Source: DASZUK01 sp963745595
GTDB taxonomy: Bacteria > Actinomycetota > Acidimicrobiia > Acidimicrobiales > RAAP-2
Direction: 5' to 3'
NCBI GenBank assembly: GCA_963745595.1
Contig: CAVUYB010000018.1
Coordinates: 62,001 to 126,000 of the forward strand
Length of the DNA stretch: 64,000 nucleotides
Part shown: piece by piece, positions 6,439 through 15,323 of the stretch
How the letters are laid out: every line of letters begins with the position of its first letter
Position numbering within the stretch: the stretch's first letter is position 1
The notes under the pieces: generated by a model
Seen by the model: the letters and a program-made list of their open reading frames with translations, nothing else
Database searches by the model: none
What the model was told of the DNA's origin: nothing
Program-made: the position numbers and the translations under genes

Positions 6439-9172
6439 TTGACCGCACAACGTGACATCGAGGAAGAGCAGGACTTCCTCGACCGGGCCTACGCCGGCCT
6501 GGACGCCATGCGGGCCGACGCCAACCGCATGCTCGAGTCCGTGCTCGACCTCGGTCGGGGCGGGACGTTCCAGTCGCGGACCGAGCGGGACATCGTCGTC
6601 CGGACGAGCCTCGGCCGCCTGGCCCAGCTCGACATCGGTGACCAGGCGCTCTGCTTCGGCCGGATCGACCGGCAGCCCGAGGACGGCCGCGACCGGACCG
6701 AGGCCTTTCACATCGGCCGGCTCGCCGTCTCCGGCGCCGACCACGAGCCGCTCGTCGTCGACTGGCGGGCGCCGGTCGCCGAGCCGTTCTACCGGGCGAC
6801 CGGCCTCGACCCGCTCGGACTGGCCCGCCGCCGCCACCTCGCCGTGCGCGGCCGGACCGTCGTCGGCGTCGAGGACGAGTACTTCGGGCCGGCCCTCGAC
6901 GGCCACGGCCCGGCCGCCGCGACGCCGACCGGTACTGCCGCGACCGATGCAACGGGCACCGGCGCAGCCGGACCTCAGACAGTCGGACCCGGGACCGCAG
7001 GAACCCGGACAGCGGGGAACCGAAACAGGCGCCGCGCTCGTCGACGGCGAGCTGCCGCTCGGCGGCCCCGGCGCGCTGCTCGCCGCGCTCGGCCAGGTGC
7101 GGACCGGGCAGATGGGCGACATCGTCGCGACGATCCAGCGCGAGCAGGACGAGATCATCCGCTCGCCGCTCGCCGGCGTCCTCATGGTCCAGGGCGGTCC
7201 GGGCACCGGCAAGACCGCGGTCGCCCTCCACCGGGCCGCGTACCTGCTCTATACGCACCGCTTCCCGCTCGAGCGTCAGGGCGTGCTCGTCGTCGGTCCG
7301 AACCCGCTGTTCCTCCGCTACATCGAGCAGGTCCTGCCGTCGCTCGGCGAGACCGGCGTCACGCTGTCGACGGTCGCCGGGCTCGTCTCCGAGATCCGCG
7401 TGCGAAGCACCGAGCCGGCCGACGTCGCCCGGCTGAAGGGCGATGCCCGGATGGTGCGGTTCCTCGCTCGCGCCGTCCGTACTCGCCAGCGCCCGCTCCG
7501 CCGCGACGTCGTCGTCCCGTTCGGCGCGGCGAGCCTCCGGCTGACCGCGGCCGACTCCGCCGACGTCATCGCCCTCGCCCGCCGTCGCCCCGGGCCGCAC
7601 AACACCCGGCGGCGGTTCGTCGAGCAGCAGGTCGTCCGGCGGCTCGCCGACCAGTACCGGCGCGTCCGCCGCGACCTCGCCGGCCCGGCCGCGCCCGGCG
7701 GTCTTCCGGGCGCTGGCGAGGACGTCAATGTGGACGAGGACGTCAGTGTGGATGTCAGCCCGGATGCCGGCCTCGGCCAGCTCCTCCTGTTCCCCGGGGG
7801 CGACGGCGGTCCGGCGGGCGGCGACGATGACCAGGCGGGCGGCGGCGCTGGCGCTGACGACTTCCCCGGGCCTGACGACTTCCCCGGGCCTGACGACTTC
7901 CCCGGGCCTGACGACTTCGCCGGGCCTGACGACTTCGCCGGGGCTGACGGCGGTCCGGCGGGTGATGACCTGGGCGGTGGCCTCGGCGGGATCGACGAGC
8001 TGGCGATCGTTCCGGCCGACGAGCTCGACGTCGAGGAGTTCGGTCGCCGCGTCCGGCGGGTGCCGGAGCTGGCGGAGGCGCTGGACCGGATGTGGCCGCG
8101 GTTGGCGCCGCACGAGCTCCTCCACGACCTCTACGGCGCCCGCCCGCTGCTCGTCGCGGCCGGCCAGGGCGTGCTGACGCCGGCCGAGCAGACGTTGCTC
8201 TACCGGCCGCGGAGCCGCTCACTCGACGAGGTCCCGTGGACCGCGGCCGACGCCGCGCTGGTCGACGAGGCGAGGGCGATCCTCGGCCCGCGCCGAGCGA
8301 AGTCCCGCCGGAGCCGGCCGGACAACCGCGAGCGGCTCGAGCGGGCCCGCGAGGAGGTCGGCTACTGGCCGTCGGGGTTCGAGCTGAGCCCGACGCCGGG
8401 CGCCGGCGCGAAGGCGATCGACGACGACGGCATCCGGTCGTACGGCCACATCGTCGTCGACGAGGTCCAGGATCTCTCGCCGCTCCAGCTCCGGATGCTC
8501 GCCCGCCGCTCGCTCTCCGGCTCGATGACCGTCGTCGGCGACATCGCGCAGGCGACCGGTCCGTGGGCGCCGTCGGGCTGGCCGGAGGTCGCCGCCCACC
8601 TGACGCCGACGAAAGAACCCCGCCTGACCGAGCTGACGGTCAGCTACCGGACGCCGGCCGAGGTCGTCGAGGTGGCGGCCGGCGTCCTGGCCGTCGCCGC
8701 GCCGGGGGTGGCGCCGCCGCGGCCGGTCCGGCGGTCCGGCCACCGGCCGACGGTCACCGAGGTACCACCGGGCGCGCTGGCCGATCAGGCCGCCGCAGTG
8801 GCCGAGCAGGAGGCCGCCGCAGTGGCGCCCGGACGGGTCGCGGTGCTCGTCCCCGGCCCGCTCCACGGGGAGATCCTGCGGGCGTTGGTGGCCCGCGAGA
8901 GCGGTGCGGTCGACCCCCGCGACCCGAGGGGCCCCGGCCTGGCCGCGTCGCTCGTCGTCCTGCCGGCGGACGAGGCGAACGGACTGGAGTTCGACTCGGT
9001 CGTCGTCGTCGAACCGGCGTTGGTCGCCGCCGGGGACGGCGCTGAGAGGGAAGGCCCGCCGACGCCGACCACCCGGGGGTTGCGGGCGCTCTACGTCGCG
9101 CTGACCCGGCCGACGCAGCGGATGGCCGTCGTTCACTCGCTTCCGCTACCGACCGGCCTCGCCCTCGGCTGA
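6439..9172 (+). CDS. helD: HelD-like RNA polymerase-associated ATPase (apparent frameshift)
   Basis: HelD proteins are UvrD-like motors that bind RNA polymerase and free stalled complexes; some give rifamycin tolerance. Start TTG at 6439 has GGAAGGG 8 bases upstream. The N-terminal part (frame 1) has the coiled-coil opening IEEEQDFLDRAY, then LCFGRID, VDWRAPVAEPFYRAT and VVGVEDEYF. The rest (frame 2, from about 7018) has Walker A GGPGTGKTAVALHRAAYLLYTHR split by no stop, DEVQDLSPLQ, VSYRTPAEV and a C-terminal YVALTRPTQRM. Joining needs removal of one base; the G4 run at 7014-7017 is the natural site, turning the linker into a smooth Thr/Gly-rich stretch ending ALVDGELPLGGPGALL. An acidic insert with an 18-bp repeat lies in the middle. 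A TAGAAT (6390-6395) could be the -10 element. Confidence 0.82.
7856..7945 (+). repeat. 18-bp in-frame tandem repeat, five units, in helD
   Basis: Five units of GACGACTTCCCCGGGCCT (the last two with small changes) encode DDFPGP repeats inside an acidic Gly/Asp-rich insert of the motor protein, between the Walker A region and the DEVQD motif. The insert has no counterpart that I recognise in HelD proteins. Confidence 0.92.
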
Positions 9173-9226
9173 ACCCGTAACCAGCATGTTGGCATCGGGG
9201 GGTCCCCGTCGACTAGGAAATACGCC

Positions 9227-9823
9227 GTGAGCCAGGCCATTTCGGTGGAGAAGCCCGGAAAGCCGCCCCGGGTCGTCCACGATCGACCGCCGATGCTGGC
9301 CATCGGCATCATGATCTGGCTCGGCTCGGAGCTGATGTTCTTCAGTGGCCTGTTCGCGGCGTTCTTCACGATCCGCGCCAACGACCATCCGTGGCCGCCG
9401 GTCGGCACGCACCTCGACACCCTCCAGGCCGGCATCTTCACGCTCATCCTCGTGTCGTCGAGCTTCACGATGCAGAAAGCCGTCTTCGACGAGGAGCGGT
9501 TCAACCGGCGCGGCGCCCGCATCTGGGTCGGCGCCACGATGTTCCTCGGACTGGCGTTCCTCGGGAACCAGGCGTACGAGTGGGCGACGCAGCTCACCCG
9601 GCCGGGCACGAACGCGTACGGCTCGCTCTTCTTCATCATGTCCGGGCTCCACGGGCTCCACGTCTTCCTCGGACTGGTGGCGATGGTGTTCCTCCTCGGC
9701 CGGATGCGAGGGCCGGCCGGCGACCCCGGCGAGCTCTCCGTCTTCCAGGGCGTCAGCTACTACTGGCACTTCGTCGACGTCGTCTGGGTTGGTCTCTACA
9801 GTTGTCTGTTCCTCCTCAAATAG
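9227..9823 (+). CDS. ctaE: Cytochrome c oxidase subunit III
   Basis: Membrane subunit of the aa3 oxidase, 198 residues with five hydrophobic segments, the short actinobacterial form that lacks the first two helices of mitochondrial subunit III. Recognisable are WLGSELMFFSGLFAAFF, GNQAYEW, the SGLHGLHVFLGL helix and the C-terminal SYYWHFVDVVWVGLY. The GTG start at 9227 is preceded by AGGAAA. It is the first gene of a ctaE-qcrC-qcrA-qcrB operon, the same order as in mycobacteria and streptomycetes, where bc1 and aa3 form one supercomplex. The other oxidase subunits lie 10 kb away on the other strand. Confidence 0.95.
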   Translation: MSQAISVEKPGKPPRVVHDRPPMLAIGIMIWLGSELMFFSGLFAAFFTIRANDHPWPPVGTHLDTLQAGIFTLILVSSSFTMQKAVFDEERFNRRGARIWVGATMFLGLAFLGNQAYEWATQLTRPGTNAYGSLFFIMSGLHGLHVFLGLVAMVFLLGRMRGPAGDPGELSVFQGVSYYWHFVDVVWVGLYSCLFLLK

Positions 9824-9847
9824 CCCCATGTCTTCCTCGAGTGCCCT

Positions 9848-10864
9848 GTGGCCGTGCTCCGTCGCCTGCTGAGAAACCGCTTCCTGCTCCCCGCCGCCGT
9901 GATGGTGGTCGCCGGGCTGTCCGGCCTCGTCGGGCTCGTCGGGTCGACCGCGCCGGCCGGCGCCCAGACAACGACGTCGACCACCGCGGCGACATCGCCG
10001 ACAGCCGCCGCGAACGCGACGACGTCAGCCACGGGCGGCCTCGGCTCGTCCCGCTTCGGGCTGTCGAGCACCCTCGCTTGCCAGCGATCGGTGGCGGCGA
10101 TCAGCTACCCCGGTGGGGCCAATGCCGGGTCGCCGAAGGGCTCGGACTTCCATATCTGCGTGCGCGGCGAGGTCGTGAAGTACGGCAACTCGGCGATCGT
10201 CTACAGCCTGCCGCCGAATTCGGACATCAAGGTCGGCGAGGAGATGTTCGAGCAGACCTGCTCGAGCTGCCACGGGAGCAAGGCCGAGGGCAGTGACGCC
10301 GCGCCGCCGCTCGTCGGCGTCGGCCCGGCGACCGTCAACTTCTGGGTGACGACCGGCCGCATGCCGGCGGCCACCCCGCTCCAGGAGCAGGCCGACCGCA
10401 AGCCGGCCAAGTTCAACAACGCACAGGCCAACGAGATCGCGGCCTTCATCAACTCGCTCTCGCCGGCCGCGCCGTACATCCCGAGGGTCAACGTCAAGGC
10501 GGCCGACCTGGCCGACGGGGCGAGCCTCTTCGCCCTCAACTGCGCGGCCTGCCACACGATCACCGGCGCCGGTGACGAGCTGGCGTACGGCACGTACGCC
10601 CCGTCGCTCCACATCGCCACAAACCGGCAGGTCGCCGAGGCCATCCGTACCGGGCCGGGCAACATGCCCCGCTTCACCGGCAACCTCTCCGACGCGCAGG
10701 TCCGCGACATCGTCGCCTACGTCACCGGGAACATCCAGCACCCGACAAACCCCGGTGGGGCCGGCCTCGGCGGCATCGGACCGGTGACCGAGGGCTTCGT
10801 CGCCCTGCTCTTCGGTGTCGGCGGGTTCATGTTGATCTGCTTCTGGATCGGGGATCGGGCGTGA
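9848..10864 (+). CDS. qcrC: Cytochrome bc1 complex dihaem cytochrome c subunit
   Basis: Membrane-anchored dihaem c subunit that carries electrons from the Rieske protein to the oxidase in the actinobacterial bc1-aa3 supercomplex. The 338-residue protein has an N-terminal hydrophobic export segment (about residues 10-38), two haem c sites (CSSCH at 138 and CAACH at 232), a likely haem ligand Met in the GNMPRF region, and a C-terminal membrane helix (about 313-333). Between the export segment and haem 1 lies a Ser/Thr-rich stretch and an extra region with two Cys (LACQRS, HICVRG) that could pair as a disulfide; this makes the first haem site unusually late. Start GTG at 9848, 24 bases after ctaE. 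The stop overlaps a GTG as GTGA. Confidence 0.94.
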   Translation: MAVLRRLLRNRFLLPAAVMVVAGLSGLVGLVGSTAPAGAQTTTSTTAATSPTAAANATTSATGGLGSSRFGLSSTLACQRSVAAISYPGGANAGSPKGSDFHICVRGEVVKYGNSAIVYSLPPNSDIKVGEEMFEQTCSSCHGSKAEGSDAAPPLVGVGPATVNFWVTTGRMPAATPLQEQADRKPAKFNNAQANEIAAFINSLSPAAPYIPRVNVKAADLADGASLFALNCAACHTITGAGDELAYGTYAPSLHIATNRQVAEAIRTGPGNMPRFTGNLSDAQVRDIVAYVTGNIQHPTNPGGAGLGGIGPVTEGFVALLFGVGGFMLICFWIGDRA

Positions 10865-10945
10865 GCACAGTGACGACGACCGGGACGTCGGCGGACGGCG
10901 ACGTCGGACGGGACGGCCAACGGCGCCGACGGGCACCGCACCCGC

Positions 10946-11887
10946 GTGCCGATGCCGGTCGGCCGCTTCGACGACCCGCACCAGCAGCCGGCGACCCGGC
11001 ACCCTCGGCGCACGGAGGCGTTCATCGTCGTCTTCCTCGTCGCCGGCATCCTCGGCGTGGCGGCGTTCGGCGGCGCGTACTGGCAGAACGCGACACCGTG
11101 GATCCTCGGCGTCACCTTCGGCGCCGGCCTGTTCGGCCTCGGCTTCGGCCTGACCGCGTGGGGCAAGTACCTCATGCCGCGGGGGCCGTTCGTCGAGGAG
11201 CGACACCCGCTGGCGTCCGACCCGGACGAGCGGGAGGCGATGGCCGCGGCCCTCGTCGAGCGGTCCGGCATCGTCGTCAAGCGGCGCAAGCTGCTCGGCG
11301 GCCTGCTCGCCACGGGCCTCGGCATCTTCGGCATCGTCGCCATCTTCCCGCTGCTCCGCTCGCTCGGCCCGCTGCCCGGCAACTCGCTCGATGTGACGGA
11401 CTGGCGCAAGGGCACCCGGCTGGTCGACATCAACGGCCGGGCGGTCCACCGGGACGACATCCAGCCCGGCGGCATCCTGACCGTCTATCCGGCCGGCCTC
11501 CAGCGCACCGACAACGGCCAGGCGATCGACCAGACCGTGCTGATCCGGGTCCAGTCGACGAAGCTCGTCACCCAGAAGGGGCGAGAGACGTGGGGGCCGA
11601 CAGGGTACGTCGCGTACTCCAAGATGTGCACCCACCTCGGCTGCCCGGTCGGCCTCTACGAGCAGGAGCTCGAGCTGCTCGTCTGCCCGTGCCACCAGTC
11701 GATGTTCAACGTCCGTGACGGCGCGGTGCCCCAGTTCGGGCCGGCCCCTCGGCCGCTCCCGCAGCTGCCGCTGGCGATCGACGACCAGGGGTACCTGGTG
11801 GCCCAGTCCGGCTACGACCAGGCCGTCGGTCCCGGCTTCTGGGAGCGGACCAGCCAGGGCAACGGTCCGGGGAGCACGCAGACATGA
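10946..11887 (+). CDS. qcrA: Cytochrome bc1 complex Rieske iron-sulfur subunit
   Basis: The Rieske subunit accepts electrons from menaquinol and passes them to QcrC. As in other actinobacteria it has three N-terminal hydrophobic segments (about residues 25-45, 50-75 and 113-135), the last preceded by a KRRKLL twin-arginine-like motif, then a C-terminal Rieske domain with CTHLGC and CPCHQS cluster ligands. The start is uncertain. The frame is open from about 10874; GTG 10946 is used here, with ATG 10952 as an alternative. A GTG at 10861 overlapping the qcrC stop looks like the coupled start but is in another frame and gives MSTVTTTGTSADGD; a single-base error between about 10900 and 10940 would join them. 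The stop overlaps qcrB as ATGA. Confidence 0.9.
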   Translation: MPMPVGRFDDPHQQPATRHPRRTEAFIVVFLVAGILGVAAFGGAYWQNATPWILGVTFGAGLFGLGFGLTAWGKYLMPRGPFVEERHPLASDPDEREAMAAALVERSGIVVKRRKLLGGLLATGLGIFGIVAIFPLLRSLGPLPGNSLDVTDWRKGTRLVDINGRAVHRDDIQPGGILTVYPAGLQRTDNGQAIDQTVLIRVQSTKLVTQKGRETWGPTGYVAYSKMCTHLGCPVGLYEQELELLVCPCHQSMFNVRDGAVPQFGPAPRPLPQLPLAIDDQGYLVAQSGYDQAVGPGFWERTSQGNGPGSTQT

Positions 11888-13470
11888 GCACGACCGAGGC
11901 CTCGAGGCCACGCACCCGGCGGGAGGCGAAGGCCGCGCTCGGCCCGTACGGCCGGGTCCAGCAGGCCGTCGACGAGCTCGACGACCGGATCGGTGTCGCC
12001 AAGGGCGGCCGCGTCTTCCTCGACAAGATCTTCCCGGACCACTGGTCGTTCATGCTGGGCGAGATCGCCCTGTACTCGTTCATCGTCCTGCTGGCCACCG
12101 GCGTCTTCCTGACGCTCTACTTCGTCCCGTCGCAGACGACAGTCGTCTATCACGGCGTCTACCGGCCGCTCGACGGCGTCCACATGTCACAGGCGTACCT
12201 GTCGACGGTCAACCTGTCGTTCTCCGTCCGCTCCGGCCTGCTGATGCGCCAGATGCACCACTGGTCGGCCGACATCTTCATCGCGTCGATCGTCGTGCAC
12301 ATGGCCCGGATCTTCTTCACCGGCGCCTTCCGCAAGCCTCGCGAGCTCAACTGGACGATCGGCATCACGCTGCTGATCCTGGCCATCCTCAACGGGTTCA
12401 TCGGCTACTCGCTCCCCGACGACCTCGTCTCGGGCACCGGCCTGCGGATCGCCTACTCGATCCTGCTGTCGATCCCGTTCGTCGGCAGCTACCTGGCGTC
12501 GTTCCTGTGGGGCGGGAACTTCCCCGGCCACATCATCATCGAACGCTTCTACATCATCCACGTCCTGATCATCCCGCTCGTCATCCTCGGCTTGCTCGGC
12601 GCCCACCTCGGCCTGCTCGTCCGGCAGAAGCACACGCAGTTCCCCGGGAAAGGCCGGACGGAGCACAACGTCGTCGGCACGCCGATGTTCCCCACGTTCA
12701 TGGCGAAGACGACCGGCTTCATGCTCATGGTCGGTGGTGGCATAGGCCTGCTGGCCGGCCTGGCCCAGATCAACCCGATCTGGCAGTTCGGGCCGTACAC
12801 GGACGCGTCGAAGATCTCGTACGCCGTCCAGCCGGACTGGTACATGGGCTTCCTCGACGGCGCGCTGCGCATCATGCCGAGCTGGGAGTGGAGCGCCTGG
12901 GGTCACACCGTGCCGTGGGAGGTGCTCTTCCCGGCCGTCATCTTCCCCGGCCTGCTCTTCAACCTCTGCTTCGTGTGGCCGTTCCTCGAACGGCACTTCA
13001 CGAAGGACAACGAGCTCCACAACCTGCTCGACCGGCCGCGTGACCGGCCCAAGCGGACCGCGGCCGGCGCGGCGGTCTTCGCGCTCGTCTTCACCCTGTT
13101 CGCGGCCAGCTCGACCGACGTGCTCGCCAACTTCTTCCATGTCTCGTTGAACGTGACGCTCTGGTTCTTCCGGATCTCGGTCTTCGTCGTCCCGGTCATC
13201 GTCGGCTTCGCCGCCTGGCGGATCTGCCTCGAGATGCAGGGCGTCCACGGGATCGGCAAGCGCAAGCGGGCGCTCATCGTCTCGCGGAGCGAGGCCGGCG
13301 AGTACACCGCCGTGCCGTCCGAGCCCCGCCCGGGCGACGACCACCACGAGCTCGACGCCGAGCCGGTGCCCCGGACGATCGAGCTCGAGCCCGTCGCCGT
13401 CGGTGGCGGCCCCCGCACCGGGACGTCGCCAGACGGTGACGACGCCGGCGTCCGGCGCGTCAACCGTTAG
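11884..13470 (+). CDS. qcrB: Cytochrome bc1 complex cytochrome b subunit
   Basis: Cytochrome b oxidises menaquinol and holds haems bL and bH; it is the target of Q203-type inhibitors in mycobacteria. The 528-residue protein has the four-helix haem core with histidines in the HHWSADIFIASIVVHMARIFFTGAF helix and in ERFYIIHVLIIPLVILGLLGAHLG, the GYSLPDDLVSGTGLRI Qo-site region and several further helices, plus the hydrophilic C-terminal tail typical of actinobacterial QcrB. The ATG at 11884 overlaps the qcrA stop by four bases. It ends the operon and converges on the MFS gene, with 58 bases between the two stop codons. Confidence 0.95.
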   Translation: MSTTEASRPRTRREAKAALGPYGRVQQAVDELDDRIGVAKGGRVFLDKIFPDHWSFMLGEIALYSFIVLLATGVFLTLYFVPSQTTVVYHGVYRPLDGVHMSQAYLSTVNLSFSVRSGLLMRQMHHWSADIFIASIVVHMARIFFTGAFRKPRELNWTIGITLLILAILNGFIGYSLPDDLVSGTGLRIAYSILLSIPFVGSYLASFLWGGNFPGHIIIERFYIIHVLIIPLVILGLLGAHLGLLVRQKHTQFPGKGRTEHNVVGTPMFPTFMAKTTGFMLMVGGGIGLLAGLAQINPIWQFGPYTDASKISYAVQPDWYMGFLDGALRIMPSWEWSAWGHTVPWEVLFPAVIFPGLLFNLCFVWPFLERHFTKDNELHNLLDRPRDRPKRTAAGAAVFALVFTLFAASSTDVLANFFHVSLNVTLWFFRISVFVVPVIVGFAAWRICLEMQGVHGIGKRKRALIVSRSEAGEYTAVPSEPRPGDDHHELDAEPVPRTIELEPVAVGGGPRTGTSPDGDDAGVRRVNR

Positions 13471-13585
13471 TCGACGACCGGAACCGGGTGGGAGCGTCGC
13501 TGCCGTAGGGCGTCGATCACCGACGGCGTCAACTGCCCACCGGAGCCGGGCGAGAACGCCGTTGTCGTACGGCGTCGATCCCAGC
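13467..13585 (-). repeat. Tandem duplication of the MFS gene tail
   Basis: The last 16 or so codons of the MFS gene (IDAVRQRRSRPAPVGS, 13529-13585) are followed 62 bases further along by a diverged copy (IDALRQRRSHPVPVVD, 13467-13523). Both copies end in a stop codon. Because the offset is not a multiple of three, the second copy is out of frame with the gene and is not translated as part of it. It fills nearly all the space between the MFS and qcrB stops. Confidence 0.7.
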
Positions 13586-14686
13586 GGTGACCAGCGTGAT
13601 CGCGCCGAACGCCGCGCCGAGCACGCAGATGCCGTCCCAGCCGCCGGCGGAGAGCACGACCGCGGTGGCGATCGACCCGATCGCGCCGCCAGCGAAGTAG
13701 CAGACCATGTAGGCGCTGTTGATCCGGCTGCGGGCGTCCGGGCGGAGGCCGTAGATGATCGCCTGGTTCGTGATCTGCATGCCCTGCGTGCCGACGTCGA
13801 GGACGACGATCCCGGCGAGCAGGAAGCCGAGCGACGTCTTGCCGGCCGCGAGTAGGCCGAACGAGCCGGTCAGCAGCAGCCCGCTGACCGCGGTCGTCAG
13901 CCGGTGGCGGTCCGCGTCGGCCAGCTTGCCGGCCAGGTTCGCCGCCACGACACCGCCGGCGCCGGCCAGTCCGAAGAGCCCGATGACCGCCTCCGAGTAC
14001 CCGTACGGCGGCCCGGACAAGAGGAACGCCAGCGCGGTCCACAGGACGCTGAAGCACGCGAACGCCCACGCGCCGTGCCACGCCCGCCGGCGCAGGACCG
14101 GCTCGTCGGCCAGCAGGCGCAGCGTCGATCCGACGAGGCGTCGGTACGGCACCTTCGGACGGTCCGGCTCGCCCGGCAGCAGCTGGCGGAGCCCGACGAC
14201 GAAGACGAGCATCAGGCCGGCCGAGAACCAGTAGATCGCCCGCCAGCCGGCCGCCTGGGCGATCAGACCGGCGACCGTCCGGGCGAGCAGGATGCCGAGC
14301 AGCAGCCCGGTCATGATGCGCGCGACCACCCGGCCGCGGCGTTCCGGCGACGCCAGGTCCGCGGCGAACGGGATCATGATCTGGCCGGCCACCGACGAGG
14401 CGCCGACGACGACCGACCCCACCTCGAACAGCCAGAACGTCGGCGCCACCGCGCAGACGACGAGCGACGCCGCCGCAATGGCGAAGACGACGGCCACCAG
14501 CGACCGGCGGGGGTGCAGGTCGCCGAGCGGTACGACGAGCAGCAGCCCGGCCGCGTAGCCGACCTGCGTGCACGTGACGACCGTCGACGCCACGCCCGAG
14601 CCGACGTGGAACGTCCCCGCCACCCGGTGCAGGAGTGGCTGCGCGTAATAGAGGTTGGCGACGATCGCCCCCGTCGCGACGGCCAT
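13529..14686 (-). CDS. Major facilitator superfamily transporter
   Basis: Twelve-helix secondary transporter, 385 residues as given, of the drug-efflux or sugar-efflux type. The N-terminal helix ends NLYYAQPLL, and motif A-like GDLHPRR follows helix 2; PERRGRVVARIMTG lies between helices 4 and 5. Several relatives are annotated as putative efflux pumps, but the substrate is not readable. The first helix seems to begin before the ATG at 14686 (the preceding codons read GWLVLV), and no good start lies upstream in this frame; a GTG at 14802 in another frame (MTDAPTPSPS) followed by a single-base error in a Pro/Ala-rich stretch would give a natural start. It converges on qcrB and lies at the edge of the accessory stretch. 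Confidence 0.85.
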   Translation of the reverse strand: MAVATGAIVANLYYAQPLLHRVAGTFHVGSGVASTVVTCTQVGYAAGLLLVVPLGDLHPRRSLVAVVFAIAAASLVVCAVAPTFWLFEVGSVVVGASSVAGQIMIPFAADLASPERRGRVVARIMTGLLLGILLARTVAGLIAQAAGWRAIYWFSAGLMLVFVVGLRQLLPGEPDRPKVPYRRLVGSTLRLLADEPVLRRRAWHGAWAFACFSVLWTALAFLLSGPPYGYSEAVIGLFGLAGAGGVVAANLAGKLADADRHRLTTAVSGLLLTGSFGLLAAGKTSLGFLLAGIVVLDVGTQGMQITNQAIIYGLRPDARSRINSAYMVCYFAGGAIGSIATAVVLSAGGWDGICVLGAAFGAITLVTAGIDAVRQRRSRPAPVGS

Positions 14687-14802
14687 AACGAGAACGAGCC
14701 ATCCCGGGAGCGCCGGCGCCGGCGCCGGGTCCGGGGCGGACGCCGGGCCCGGCGCCGGCGCTCGGAGCGGGCGCTGGGGGAGGGGGTGGGAGCGTCGGTC
14801 AC

Positions 14803-15323
14803 GTCAATTGCGCAACGACGGTGCCGGCCGGCCTATTCCGGGCCGGACCACAGCGGGGCGGCCCGGCCCGGGTGGGTCTCGGGGTCTGGGTGGGGTCTCG
14901 GGGGCTCGGCGGGCTCGGGCGCCCCCGGGGGGTGGGTCTGGGGCGGGTATGGGACGACCAAGGTGGCCTTGGGCAGTTCTGGGCACGACGTGGCGGCCTG
15001 GGGCCGATCCCGGTGGGGCCGATCCCGGTGGTTTGGGCGATCTCGAGCGAGTGCACTGATCGCTGATCCACCTTGGGTGCCCCTCGGGGAATCCGAGAAC
15101 GTTGAACACCCGTACCGGGCGGTAGCCAGGGAGGTCAACATTCGGCAACCTCTGGCTCCTGATGGGTAGCATATCGGACCGACTGGGTCGCTCGCCGTCC
15201 TTCGCCTGGTCCGAGGGTACGTTCCGTTCGGCACGCCCCTGACCGGCACATCAGGGGCACCCTCCGACAGGATTAGACGTTGAGCTACTCACTCGATCTC
15301 GTTCCCGTCCGGATCCCAGCGGA
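14803..15323. other. 521-bp gene-free stretch with G-rich and 15-bp repeats
   Basis: No convincing coding frame on either strand. The sequence from about 14850 to 14950 is strongly G-rich on the plus strand with repeated GGGTCTCGGGG-like words. At 15001-15030 a 15-base unit (GGGCCGATCCCGGTG) occurs twice in tandem. No tRNA or clear terminator was seen. Confidence 0.5.

Noticed and set aside
7000..7030. Programmed ribosomal frameshift in helD
   Set aside because: No slippery heptamer with a downstream structure is evident, and similar breaks occur in many unrelated genes of the window.
4756..7830. Long open frame on the plus strand across hemE and the hem block (over 1000 codons)
   Set aside because: It is Arg/Asp/Gly-rich antisense sequence produced by high GC; the opposite strand has clear enzymes. 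Only its last part, from 6439, is real (N-terminal HelD).
7856..7945. Short direct repeats as a CRISPR array
   Set aside because: Units are 18 bp, contiguous without spacers and inside a coding frame.
12187..13347. Minus-strand frame opposite qcrB
   Set aside because: Asp/Arg/Glu-rich shadow of a highly conserved membrane protein gene on the other strand.
14803..15323. tRNA or small RNA in the gene-free stretch
   Set aside because: No cloverleaf or T-loop consensus could be found by eye; only G-rich repeats are seen.
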